From UBA2589 sp038120095 (GTDB taxonomy: Bacteria; Gemmatimonadota; Gemmatimonadetes; Longimicrobiales; Gaopeijiaceae): a stretch of 64,000 nucleotides of DNA. Shown here in pieces: positions 54,319-63,322 of the stretch. The stretch spans positions 1 to 64,000 of the forward strand of contig JAYOKZ010000001.1 in NCBI GenBank assembly GCA_038120095.1, in the 5' to 3' direction. The position numbers and the translations under genes were made by a program. Numbering within the stretch: the stretch's first letter is position 1; the number at the start of each line of letters is the position of its first letter. Under the pieces are notes generated by a model. That model did no database searches. It saw nothing but the letters and a program-made list of their open reading frames with translations, and was not told the origin of the DNA.

Positions 54319-56364
54319 ATGACGTCACACTCGCTCAACAGGATCGCGGTGATCGCCGCATTCCTCACGATCTCCGTCCCGACTCACCCGGCGGAGCTCG
54401 CGGGTCAGGAGACCGTTCGCCTGTCCCTGGAACACTACATGGACCTGGAAACCGTGTCCGACCCGCAGATCGCGCCGGATGGGTCCCGAATCGCCTACAC
54501 CCGCAGCTGGTTCGACATGGTGAACGACCGGAGAGAATCATCCCTCTGGCTCATGGACGCCGACGGCTCCCGAAACAGACATCTCCTCGACGGGAGTGGC
54601 GTGCAATGGTCTCCCGATGGAACGCGGATTCTTTTCACCGCCCCGGGTGATCCCGCAGGTGCTCAGATCCATGTCCGCTGGATGGACGCGGAGGGCGCGA
54701 CGTCGCAGATCACGCGTCTCGAGAACGGCCCGGCCAACGTGCGCTGGTCTCCCGACGGCGACTGGATCGCCTTCACGAGCCGGGTCGACGACCGGGCAGA
54801 CTTCGCCGGGGTGAGCCTGCCGGATCGACCCGACGGCGCACAGTGGACCGCCGGACCCAAGATCGTGGAGCGCGCCGGATACAAGCGCGATCGATCCGGA
54901 TACGTCGACACAGGCTGGACCCACCTCTTCGTCGTGCCCGCGGAAGGCGGAACGCCTCGTCAGCTGACCTCGGGTGACTGGAACCACAACGGGGTCGCGT
55001 GGAGCCCCGACGGGACAGAGATCTATTTCACCTCGTATCGTACCGACGATTGGGATGCCCCGGAGAACTGGCAGGAATCGGACGTCTACGCAGTTCAGGT
55101 CGCAAGCGGCGCCGTGCGGCGCCTGACGGACAAGCGCGGTGCCGATGGTTCACCCGTACCGTCGCCGGACGGCTCACTCATCGCCTACATCTCGGGGGAC
55201 GAGCACGGTGACACGTACCGGAACTCGCGCATCCACGTCATGAACCAGGACGGCTCCGGTCAGCGCAGCATTTCCGGGGACTTCGACCGACCGACCGGTG
55301 GGCTGATGTGGGCGCCCGACGGAGGCGGGTTGTACTTCAGCGTATCACGCGAGGGGTACCGGAGCCTCCATTTCTCGTCCGTCGATGGGGGTGTGCAGCA
55401 GCTCACCGAGGGGAAGCGACTGATGACGCTCTCGTCGTTCTCGGAAGCCGGGATGGCGGTCGGGACGATTTCCAGCGCCTACGAGCCCGGAGATCTGTAC
55501 CGATGGCGCCTCGACGAGCCCGAGGATCCCATGCGGCTCACGAGCGTCAACGCCGACATCCTGCACAATGTGACGCTCGGCGAGGTCGAGGAGGTCTGGT
55601 ATCGCTCCGACCCGTTCGACATCCAGGGATGGATCGTGAAGCCGCCGGATTTCGACCCCGAACGCGAGTACCCTCTGATGCTCGCCATCCACGGCGGGCC
55701 GCACAGCATGTACAACGGGGGGTTCAACTTCGCCTTCCAGGAACACGCCGCGAACGACTACGTGGTGCTGTACACGAACCCGCGCGGCTCGACGGGTTAC
55801 GGCACCCCGTTCGCCAATGCGATCCAGCACGACTACCCCGGTATCGACATGCAGGACCTGATGCGTGGCGTCGACTACATGCTGGAGACGGGGTACATCG
55901 ACGAGGACAACCTCTTCGTGTACGGGTGTTCCGGTGGCGGCATCCTCACGACCTACATCGTCGGCAATACCGACCGCTTCACCGCGGCCTCCGCCAACTG
56001 CCCGATCGTGAACTGGATGTCGGCGATGGGCACCTCCGACGCGATCAGCTACACCCGAACCTTCGAGGTCCCCTTCTGGGAGGACCCGACCGAGTGGATC
56101 GACCGGTCGTCGATCTTCTACGTCGGGAACGTGACGACCCCGACCATGCTCATGACGGGCGAACTCGATCTCCGGACCCCGATGGGGCAGACCGAGGAGT
56201 ACTATCAGGCGCTTCAGTACGTCGGCGTGCCGACGGTGATGGTCCGCTTCCAGGGAGAGTGGCACGGAACGGGGTCGCGTCCGTCGAACTTCATGAGAAC
56301 ACAGCTGTATCTGCGTAAGTGGTGGGAGAAGTGGGGTTCGCACGATGACCGGCTTGTCAGCTGA
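54319..56364 (+). CDS. Secreted S9-family serine peptidase (dipeptidyl/acylaminoacyl-type)
   Basis: A 681-residue S9C-like peptidase with a signal (IAVIAAFLTISVPTHPAELAGQ). Its propeller has TolB-type repeats (SPDGTRILFTA, SPDGDWIAFTSR, SPDGTEIYFTSYR, SPDGSLIAYISGD). The catalytic domain has Ser538 in YGCSGGGILT, Asp617 in GELDLRTPM and His649 in EWHGTGSRPSN. The GGPHSMYNGGFNFAFQ oxyanion region is typical of acylaminoacyl peptidases and dipeptidyl peptidases of this group. It lies 79 bases after the beta-lactamase-fold gene on the same strand. Confidence 0.88.
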   Translation: MTSHSLNRIAVIAAFLTISVPTHPAELAGQETVRLSLEHYMDLETVSDPQIAPDGSRIAYTRSWFDMVNDRRESSLWLMDADGSRNRHLLDGSGVQWSPDGTRILFTAPGDPAGAQIHVRWMDAEGATSQITRLENGPANVRWSPDGDWIAFTSRVDDRADFAGVSLPDRPDGAQWTAGPKIVERAGYKRDRSGYVDTGWTHLFVVPAEGGTPRQLTSGDWNHNGVAWSPDGTEIYFTSYRTDDWDAPENWQESDVYAVQVASGAVRRLTDKRGADGSPVPSPDGSLIAYISGDEHGDTYRNSRIHVMNQDGSGQRSISGDFDRPTGGLMWAPDGGGLYFSVSREGYRSLHFSSVDGGVQQLTEGKRLMTLSSFSEAGMAVGTISSAYEPGDLYRWRLDEPEDPMRLTSVNADILHNVTLGEVEEVWYRSDPFDIQGWIVKPPDFDPEREYPLMLAIHGGPHSMYNGGFNFAFQEHAANDYVVLYTNPRGSTGYGTPFANAIQHDYPGIDMQDLMRGVDYMLETGYIDEDNLFVYGCSGGGILTTYIVGNTDRFTAASANCPIVNWMSAMGTSDAISYTRTFEVPFWEDPTEWIDRSSIFYVGNVTTPTMLMTGELDLRTPMGQTEEYYQALQYVGVPTVMVRFQGEWHGTGSRPSNFMRTQLYLRKWWEKWGSHDDRLVS

Positions 56365-56439
56365 CCTGCACGAGCCCTCCGTAAGGAACAGATGGTGCTG
56401 TCCCCACTCTCGACCGATCTTCGAATCCTGTGCGGTGTA

Positions 56440-56467
56440 TTGCCTCGTGCCGGTGGATTGATAGAGT
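56440..56467 (+). promoter_or_regulatory. Candidate promoter for nadA-nadC
   Basis: TTGCCT at 56440-56445 and TAGAGT at 56462-56467 are spaced by 16 bases; the GTG start of nadA is 24 bases further on. Weak boxes, inferred only. Confidence 0.35.
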
Positions 56468-56491
56468 TGTCACCGGCTTCGTAACCGTTAC

Positions 56492-57478
56492 GTGACTGCT
56501 TTGAATCCGACATCGATCCAGATCAGCCCTGCGGAGCGCCTGCGCGGCATCCTCCCCGACGTCGAGATCGCGGCGATCGCCCCGATCATCGAAGAGATCG
56601 AGGAGTTGAAGGTCCGCCGAAGGGCGGCGATCCTCGCGCATAACTACATGACGCCGGACATCTTCCACGGTGTCTCCGACCTGAAGGGTGATTCCCTCGC
56701 ACTCGCCCGAATGGCCGCAGAGACCGAGGCCGAAGTCATCGTGATGGCGGGCGTCCATTTCATGGCCGAGACCGCGAAGATCGTGAATGAAGAGAAGACG
56801 GTTCTCATTCCCGACATGAAGGCGGGGTGCTCCCTGGCGGATGCCATCACCGGCGCGGACGTGCGGCTTCTCAAGGAGCGGTACCCGGGAGTTCCCGTGG
56901 TCACGTATGTGAACACATCCGCCGAGGTCAAAGCCGAATCCGACATCTGCTGCACCTCCGGCAACGCGGTTCAGGTGGTCGAATCGCTGGGTGTCGACCG
57001 GGCCATCTTCCTTCCGGACCAGTACCTGGGTCGGTGGGTCGCCACCCAGACGGACGTCGAGATCATCCTGTGGGAAGGTGCGTGTGAGGTGCACGAGCGA
57101 TTCACCGCGGAGGAGCTGCGCGGTTACCGCGCCCTGAACCCGGGCATCCAGATCATCGCGCATCCCGAGTGTCCACCTGACGTACTCGACGAGGCCGACT
57201 TCGTGGGATCGACCGCCGGGATGATCAAGTGGGTCAAGTCCGAACGACCCCGGCAGGTGGTGATGGTGACGGAGTGCTCGATGAGCGACAACGTCGCGGC
57301 CGAGTCGCCTTCGACCGAATTCGTGCGGCCCTGCAACCTCTGCCCACACATGAAGCGCATCACGCTGGAGAATATCCGAGACGCGCTGCGCGACATGAAG
57401 CACGAGGTCACGATCGATCCCGCGATCGCCGAACGGGCGCGGTCGTCGGTTGAACGCATGCTCGCCGTCCAGGTCTGA
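56492..57478 (+). CDS. nadA: Quinolinate synthase NadA
   Basis: A 328-residue [4Fe-4S] enzyme that condenses iminoaspartate with dihydroxyacetone phosphate to quinolinate in de novo NAD synthesis. Cluster cysteines are C113 (DMKAGCSLAD), C198 (WEGACEVH) and the C-terminal pair in PCNLCPHMK (C281, C284). The AHNYMTPDI, YVNTSAEVKAESDICCTS and HPECPPDV segments match the triple-layered NadA fold. The GTG start at 56492 gives the normal length. It is followed at once by nadC, the next step in the pathway. Confidence 0.97.
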   Translation: MTALNPTSIQISPAERLRGILPDVEIAAIAPIIEEIEELKVRRRAAILAHNYMTPDIFHGVSDLKGDSLALARMAAETEAEVIVMAGVHFMAETAKIVNEEKTVLIPDMKAGCSLADAITGADVRLLKERYPGVPVVTYVNTSAEVKAESDICCTSGNAVQVVESLGVDRAIFLPDQYLGRWVATQTDVEIILWEGACEVHERFTAEELRGYRALNPGIQIIAHPECPPDVLDEADFVGSTAGMIKWVKSERPRQVVMVTECSMSDNVAAESPSTEFVRPCNLCPHMKRITLENIRDALRDMKHEVTIDPAIAERARSSVERMLAVQV

Positions 57479-57519
57479 TTCGGCCACGACGCGGTCGAGG
57501 CTGACCCCAACCGCATACG

Positions 57520-58350
57520 ATCATCGACCTCGACGGCTTTCTCTCGGCGGCACTGACCGAAGACCTCGGTGAACACGGGGATGTCACCTCCGACTCCACC
57601 GTTCCTGATGATGCCGAGGCTACGGCACATCTGGTGGCTCGCGAGCCCGGTTGTATTGCCGGGCTTGCCGTGGCGCTGCGCTGCTTCGAACTGCTTGACG
57701 AGGACGTCGAGATCGGTGCGCTCGCTCAGGATGGTGATGTGGTGTCGTCCGGTACCAGGCTGGCGACGATTCGTGGCGACGCCCGGAGCATCCTCTCCGC
57801 CGAGCGTCTCGCCCTGAACCTTCTCGGGCAGTTGAGCGGAGTCGCATCGGCCACCCGCACGCTCGTCGATCGGGTCGAAGGGACCCGAGCCCGGATCATC
57901 GACACGCGCAAGACGATTCCCCTCATGCGCGAGCTGCAGAAGATGGCCGTCGTCGCAGGCGGCGGCGGCAACCATCGCATGGGCCTGTACGATCAGGTGC
58001 TGATCAAGGACAACCACATCGAGGCCGTCGGGTCACCCGCGGAAGCGGTGCGGCGAGCACGAGCCCATGTCGGCACCGACATGACGGTCGAGGTCGAGAT
58101 CGAGCGACTCGAAGATCTCGAGCCCGTGATCGAAGCAGGCGCGGATGTCGTGATGCTCGACAACATGACGCCCGACGTCATGCGTCGAGCCGTGGAGCTG
58201 GCGGACCGGAGGGTTCTCCTCGAGGCCTCGGGAGGAATCACGCTCGAGACGATCCGCGCCGTGGCCGAGGCCGGTGTGGATCTTATTTCGGTCGGGGCGC
58301 TCACCCATTCTTCTCCGTCACTCGACGTCGCACTCGACTTCGAACGCTGA
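57520..58350 (+). CDS. nadC: Quinolinate phosphoribosyltransferase NadC, non-canonical start
   Basis: About 276 residues converting quinolinate and PRPP to nicotinate mononucleotide. Visible motifs: LTEDLGEHGDVTSD at the N-terminus, IDTRKTIPLMRELQKMAVVAGGGGNHRMGL (recognised by DTRKT and GGGNHRMGL), IKDNHI, VEVEIE and EASGGITLETI. The first ATG/GTG/TTG codon is GTG 57634, inside the conserved N-terminal domain. The frame is open from a TGA at 57502 and contains no standard start before 57634; homology places the start near IIDLDGFLSAALTEDLG. ATC 57520 is used as a working start; ACG 57517 or CTG 57553 are alternatives. See the findings. Confidence 0.9.
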   Translation: MIDLDGFLSAALTEDLGEHGDVTSDSTVPDDAEATAHLVAREPGCIAGLAVALRCFELLDEDVEIGALAQDGDVVSSGTRLATIRGDARSILSAERLALNLLGQLSGVASATRTLVDRVEGTRARIIDTRKTIPLMRELQKMAVVAGGGGNHRMGLYDQVLIKDNHIEAVGSPAEAVRRARAHVGTDMTVEVEIERLEDLEPVIEAGADVVMLDNMTPDVMRRAVELADRRVLLEASGGITLETIRAVAEAGVDLISVGALTHSSPSLDVALDFER

Positions 58351-58373
58351 GTCCCGGCACGCTCGGCAGCGCG

Positions 58374-58402
58374 TTGTAGGCCGGTCGGAGCCCGCGTAGC
58401 TT
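58374..58402 (+). promoter_or_regulatory. Candidate promoter for the M14 peptidase gene
   Basis: TTGTAG (58374-58379) and TAGCTT (58397-58402) are separated by 17 bases, 41 bases before the ATG at 58444. It resembles the TTGTTG-N17-CAGCTT element upstream of 44962. Confidence 0.4.
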
Positions 58403-58443
58403 CACCGCCCACGGTCTCACCGCTTTCGGGAAGGATATGTCTC

Positions 58444-61400
58444 ATGCCGGGTTCACCGGGTCTCAAGGCCTCGCGGCTTCAACTCCCTGCGCGTGGCCGG
58501 TATCCGCGCGAAGCTGGCGTCCTGCGTGTCGCCGCCCTGCTCGTGCTCCTCGCCACGCCGGCCGGCCTCGACGCACAGGTCGCGGATCCCGACAACGACC
58601 TCGCGACGATCTTCGACCTCGGACGCCTCGTCTCGGATACCAACGGAGATGACGTGCCCGACGCGGTTCAGGCATCTCTTCTGCTTGGAGACGCTCCGTC
58701 GACGGCGGAGTTCGCTGCGGCTGCGGAGATCTCGGCCCGACTCGGCTTCGAGACGATGGCGATGGACCTCCCGATCCTCCGAGGTGATGGCGGTGCGATC
58801 CCGATCGTCATCGGCAGGAGCGGGCTCGAGGCGACGGATGTCCGAGCCCCGGGGCTAGATCCCGCGTCGCTCGACTCCGGTGAGGGAGCCGTCGCGGTCG
58901 TGGAGGAGGGTGACCGCAGCTGGATCCTCGTCGTCGGCGGTGATGACGAGGGCCTTCTGGCCGCGGCGCGGCTGTTCGCCGGCATCCTGCCTCACACACG
59001 AACCCTGTCGACCGCATCCCTGTCCCGTGTGAACGACGACCTCACGGACGCCCTGGAGGCCTCGAATGTCGTGGGCGCCTCCGTCCGGGTATGGCAGGCG
59101 CGCGCACGTAGCCAACGAGAGGGAATCACACGACTCATCGTCGACGTCGCCGCGGATGATCCCGCGGCCGCCGCCGAAGCGCTGGACTTTCTGACGTCCG
59201 TGGACGGGACACCCCCCGACGACTCTGGGGATGCAGGGACCGAAGACGAGGCCGACGACGATGCGTCGACGGAGAGGAACCCACTCGCCTACCCGGGGCT
59301 CGCGAGTGTCGAAGTTCGCATCGGTGGTGGGACGATCCTCCGCCTCCCCGGTCGAGCGGAGGCGGATCGACCCGGCCCGATCCCGGGACGGCCAGGTGCC
59401 GGCGGCAAGGATGATCTGGATCTCTCGAACGTGTACACCGCGGACGGCCTTCTCGGAGGAAGCCCGATCCCGAATCGGATCGACGCGATTCTCGTACCGG
59501 GCTCGGGCGGCGTATCCGGGCTGCCCGACCTCGGTGCGCGGCTCGGACTGGAATCGACCGGGCTTGTGGTGCCACTCGTGCACCCCGCCACATCGATCGA
59601 ACGACCGGGTGCTCAGCCGACGATGGTCCTGGCGGGCATCGGAAACGACCTGATCGACCAACTCGCGGACAGCGGAAGAATCGACCTCGACGAACTCGCT
59701 CCCGGTGAGGGTCTCATCCAGCTGGTGCCCGACGCCTTCGGCTCGAAACCGGCACTCGTCGTGACCGGAGCCGATGAAGCCGGAGCCGAGCGCGCGCTGG
59801 AAGGGCTCGCGATCGGACTCCCGAACCTCTCGGACCGAGGGAAGGACCGCCCGACCGTGGATGACGTCGAGCAGGACCTCTGGGATGCCCTCGCCGGCCA
59901 CACGCCGCTCGGCCAGGCCGGGACCGGCATGTACAAGCTCGGCCGGATCGCACAGTCTCTGAGCGGCGAGCAGATCACCTCCGCATCCGTGCTGATGTCG
60001 GTCGAGGACGCCGACGACGGATTGGCGTCGTGGGTCGAGGCCCGGGCGGTCGACCTCCTCGGAACGACGGAGATCGACGTAACCATCGACAATCGGGACG
60101 TTCTCGAGGCAAGCACCACGATCTACGAGGCGTCGCTTACCCTCGCGTCGGAGGTGGATCGGTTCCGCGCACTCATGTCGGAACGGGTCTACCCCGGAGC
60201 CGAGGGCCGGGCGGTCCGGGTCGAGGCACGCCTGAGCGAGCCTCCGGAGGTACGGGAGAGCCTCGCCGCCGAGGCACGCTCGGCCCTGCTCGCCGCCGGT
60301 GCCGATCCGGACGGAACCGAGGTTGTCGTGCTGTCGGCCTTCAAACAGGGCTACTCCTGGCTCTACGACGTCATCCGCCCGCGGATCGAGAATCAGCCCA
60401 TCGGAGCGATTGAAATCTCCTTCCTGCGTAACGAGCCCCCCGAAGACTGGCCTCAGCAGGCGATCCACACGCCTGTCCGCTGGCTGCACGAGATCTTCCC
60501 GATCGATGAAGTCCTCGCACGCGACCTCGACCTGGAGCTCGAGCAGATCCGGTTCGAGGAGGTCACGGACGGACCCACGTACACCGTGCGGGTCACCGAT
60601 CCCTCCGGCACGGAGATTCTCAGTGAGACCTTCGATCCTCGCTACGTGATGCGACCGTACTTCGATCGTTTCGAGGATTACGAGCACGTGCGTGTCACCA
60701 CAGGCTGGCTCTCTGCCGAGGCCGGCGGACGCTCGCTCGTGAACGAGCGGATCGCTACAGACCCCGAGACGTTCTGGGACCACTTCCAGGCGACCGTTCT
60801 TCCGACGATGTACGACCACGTGATGGACCTGCACGACGGGCTCCCGCGCGGAGGCAGCGCGGACGCTCCCTTCTTCGGTGAGTTGATCGTCGAGCTCGAA
60901 ATGAGCGAGCCAGACTTCCGGCTCGGCGTGGACAACGAGATCCACGCCCCGATGGATGCTCTACACGAGGAGATCTACTTCGGCACCATCGAATTCTTCG
61001 ATGTGCTGGGCCGTAACTCTCGAGGTCAGGGGATCCAGTTCCCGGGACGCATTGTCCCGGTGATGCGTCCGAAGGCAGACGGTACCCCGGCCAGCGCCGA
61101 CATCCGGGTGACGGGCTTCGCCACGTCCCGGCCCGCCGTCGTCGTCTCCTACGAGACCGCCAGCGGTGAGACGAAGCAGTCACGACTCGATATTCCGAAG
61201 ACCAGTATCGCACGACCCTCCGCACGCCTCGCTCGTGTGAGCGCGGGGGAGCAGGGCATCTCTCACATGGCTCTTCGGGTGCGCGTGGACACCGAGTTCG
61301 ACATGAGGGACAGCCTGATCGCGGTGGCTCGGGAGCAGTCTGTCGACGAACGGATGGTGTCGGCCGAGATGGTCGAGGGTCTCATGCAAGAGATCGAGGC

Positions 61401-62766
61401 GCTACGAGGCGCCGGCATGTACACCTCCGAACTCGCGTGGCACGGCCTCGGCTCGCTCGAGCTCTGGGCAGAGTGGACGCACGAACAGGACCCTGAGTCA
61501 CGCCGGACCGTGGTGCTCGCTCCGAATGGCATCCCCGCCTCGCTGCCCGATTGGCGCGCGCTCCTGCCGGACGTGTGGAGATACGACGGAAGCCGGATCG
61601 TCCAGTGGGACACCCCGATCCCGCCGGCAGAAGGTCACGAGATGCTCGCCAAGATGACCGACGCGTTCCCCGAAGCCACGATGTATCGCGTCGGCCGGAG
61701 CTACCTGGGCAAGGACATCTGGGCGATGGATCTGATGCCGGCCGTCGATGCGAGTCACTGGTCTCACGTGAAGGCGACGACGTTCAAGCCCACGGTCATC
61801 TACTCCGCGCGTCAGCACGCGAACGAGGTCTCATCGACGAGTCACGTCCTGCGGCACGCCGAACTCCTGCTCACCGACCCCGAGCAGCGTGAAAAGCTGA
61901 ACCACGTCAACGTGATCATCCACCCGTTCACGAATCCCGACGGCGCACAGACGGCCTACGATCTGTATCGGCTCACACCGGATTACATCCTGCACGCCGG
62001 GTACCTCGGACCCCTCGGCCAGGACGCGACCTCGGGTAGTGGAGCGGATCATCCGATCTATCCCGAATCCACGGTGCGGGGCCGGCTCTGGGACATGTGG
62101 CTTCCAGACATCTTTCTCAATCCCCACGGTTACCCGTCCCATCAGGTGGTTCAGCTCTTCTCCGAGTACACGGGGCTGGTCCGCAGAGGCCGCGTCACCG
62201 AGCGGAACTGGGGGTTCAACAAGGGATGGTTCATGCCCGGATTCGGCTACGTGGACAGCCCGGACTTCCCCCGCCACAAGGATGCCGCATTCACGATCCG
62301 TGAATACATCACACGAGGGATCAATTCGAACCGCGACGTCTTCGATCTGAATCAGCGAGCGTATGCACGCTACGAGCGCTACGGCGCGCGGTACGATCCT
62401 GATGTATTCAATCTTCCGATGACGGACAGCGTGCTGATCGAGATGCCCCTCAAGGGTTCGACCGGCAGCGGGGGCGGCTACAACCCTCGTGTGACGATCT
62501 GGAGCGGCACGACCGAGGCGCCGGACGAGACGGCCTACGGACCGTGGATGGAGTTGATGGGCAAAGCCGGCCTCTCATGGGACCAGGCGATCACAGATTA
62601 TCTCTACGACGGCGAACATGAGGTGCAGCGATCAGGGTCAACCTTTTTCGGTGGGGTCACCCTTCGCATGAACCGCCCGAGGCCCCCTGAAGCCCCGCCG
62701 GAGAATCCGCCGGAGGAACGCACGACAGAACGGGGCGCAGAGGCGCAGTTGCGAGGCTCGCGGTGA
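58444..62766 (+). CDS. Very large secreted M14 (carboxypeptidase-type) metallopeptidase
   Basis: A 1440-residue exported protein. GGAAGGAT lies 8 bases before ATG 58444 and the signal includes LRVAALLVLLATPAGLDAQ. The M14 domain is C-terminal (about 1075-1400): zinc ligands His1125 and Glu1128 in ARQHANEVSS, then HPFTNPDGAQ and a later His in LNPHGYPSH. About 1050 residues precede it. They include a degenerate carboxypeptidase-like or propeptide-like region and an acidic, probably disordered stretch near 255-280 (GDAGTEDEADDDAST). M14 enzymes release C-terminal residues or act on gamma-glutamyl/peptidoglycan peptides. The exact substrate is unknown. Confidence 0.82.
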   Translation: MPGSPGLKASRLQLPARGRYPREAGVLRVAALLVLLATPAGLDAQVADPDNDLATIFDLGRLVSDTNGDDVPDAVQASLLLGDAPSTAEFAAAAEISARLGFETMAMDLPILRGDGGAIPIVIGRSGLEATDVRAPGLDPASLDSGEGAVAVVEEGDRSWILVVGGDDEGLLAAARLFAGILPHTRTLSTASLSRVNDDLTDALEASNVVGASVRVWQARARSQREGITRLIVDVAADDPAAAAEALDFLTSVDGTPPDDSGDAGTEDEADDDASTERNPLAYPGLASVEVRIGGGTILRLPGRAEADRPGPIPGRPGAGGKDDLDLSNVYTADGLLGGSPIPNRIDAILVPGSGGVSGLPDLGARLGLESTGLVVPLVHPATSIERPGAQPTMVLAGIGNDLIDQLADSGRIDLDELAPGEGLIQLVPDAFGSKPALVVTGADEAGAERALEGLAIGLPNLSDRGKDRPTVDDVEQDLWDALAGHTPLGQAGTGMYKLGRIAQSLSGEQITSASVLMSVEDADDGLASWVEARAVDLLGTTEIDVTIDNRDVLEASTTIYEASLTLASEVDRFRALMSERVYPGAEGRAVRVEARLSEPPEVRESLAAEARSALLAAGADPDGTEVVVLSAFKQGYSWLYDVIRPRIENQPIGAIEISFLRNEPPEDWPQQAIHTPVRWLHEIFPIDEVLARDLDLELEQIRFEEVTDGPTYTVRVTDPSGTEILSETFDPRYVMRPYFDRFEDYEHVRVTTGWLSAEAGGRSLVNERIATDPETFWDHFQATVLPTMYDHVMDLHDGLPRGGSADAPFFGELIVELEMSEPDFRLGVDNEIHAPMDALHEEIYFGTIEFFDVLGRNSRGQGIQFPGRIVPVMRPKADGTPASADIRVTGFATSRPAVVVSYETASGETKQSRLDIPKTSIARPSARLARVSAGEQGISHMALRVRVDTEFDMRDSLIAVAREQSVDERMVSAEMVEGLMQEIEALRGAGMYTSELAWHGLGSLELWAEWTHEQDPESRRTVVLAPNGIPASLPDWRALLPDVWRYDGSRIVQWDTPIPPAEGHEMLAKMTDAFPEATMYRVGRSYLGKDIWAMDLMPAVDASHWSHVKATTFKPTVIYSARQHANEVSSTSHVLRHAELLLTDPEQREKLNHVNVIIHPFTNPDGAQTAYDLYRLTPDYILHAGYLGPLGQDATSGSGADHPIYPESTVRGRLWDMWLPDIFLNPHGYPSHQVVQLFSEYTGLVRRGRVTERNWGFNKGWFMPGFGYVDSPDFPRHKDAAFTIREYITRGINSNRDVFDLNQRAYARYERYGARYDPDVFNLPMTDSVLIEMPLKGSTGSGGGYNPRVTIWSGTTEAPDETAYGPWMELMGKAGLSWDQAITDYLYDGEHEVQRSGSTFFGGVTLRMNRPRPPEAPPENPPEERTTERGAEAQLRGSR

Positions 62767-62834
62767 AACTCTTTCTTTCACTCTTCGCGCGGCCGCCAAG
62801 AGTGGCCGCCAACCTTCAACCTGACAGTTCGACG

Positions 62835-63284
62835 ATGATGAAAGCAATCCGTGCCCTGCTTGTGCCCGTGCTCCTTGCTGCTTGCGGAGGTGGAGACGAG
62901 CAGTCCGAAGCCATGCCGGAATCGGAGGCATCGCCGCCGAGCTCGACGGTCACGATCGTGACGCCGATGAACGGAGTCCTGATCAACGGGACGGACATCA
63001 CCGTGACCCTCTCGTCCACTGTCGACATTCTGCCTGCAGGCGACATGACCCCGGGGACCGGCCATCACCATCTGTACCTGAATGCGGATCTGACCCCGGC
63101 CGACCAGCCCGTGCCGACGGTGCCGGGAAGCATCATCCACATGGGTGACGCCTCGTCCGCATACACCTTCTCAGATGTGGAACCGGGAGAGTACCAGCTG
63201 ATCGCAGTGGTCGCGGACGGGGTTCACGTCCCGCTTCAGCCCTGGGTTGTCGACACCGTTCGCTTCACCGTGGCGAACGACTGA
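62835..63284 (+). CDS. DUF4399 lipoprotein
   Basis: A protein of about 149 residues. ATG 62835 (or 62838) starts a lipoprotein signal with LLAAC. The domain matches DUF4399: VTIVTPMNGVLINGTDITVTLS, GTGHHHLYLNAD, IIHMGDASSAYTFSDVEPGEYQL and a final VDTVRFTV (pattern noted in parts). The paired histidines in GHHH are conserved in the family, and a metal-binding role is possible. A GTG at 62763 overlapping the M14 stop (GTGA) would add an N-terminal extension ahead of the signal and is less likely. Confidence 0.8.
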   Translation: MMKAIRALLVPVLLAACGGGDEQSEAMPESEASPPSSTVTIVTPMNGVLINGTDITVTLSSTVDILPAGDMTPGTGHHHLYLNADLTPADQPVPTVPGSIIHMGDASSAYTFSDVEPGEYQLIAVVADGVHVPLQPWVVDTVRFTVAND

Positions 63285-63322
63285 TTCGCGCTTGATGCGT
63301 CAACCGCCGCCCGATCGGTCTC

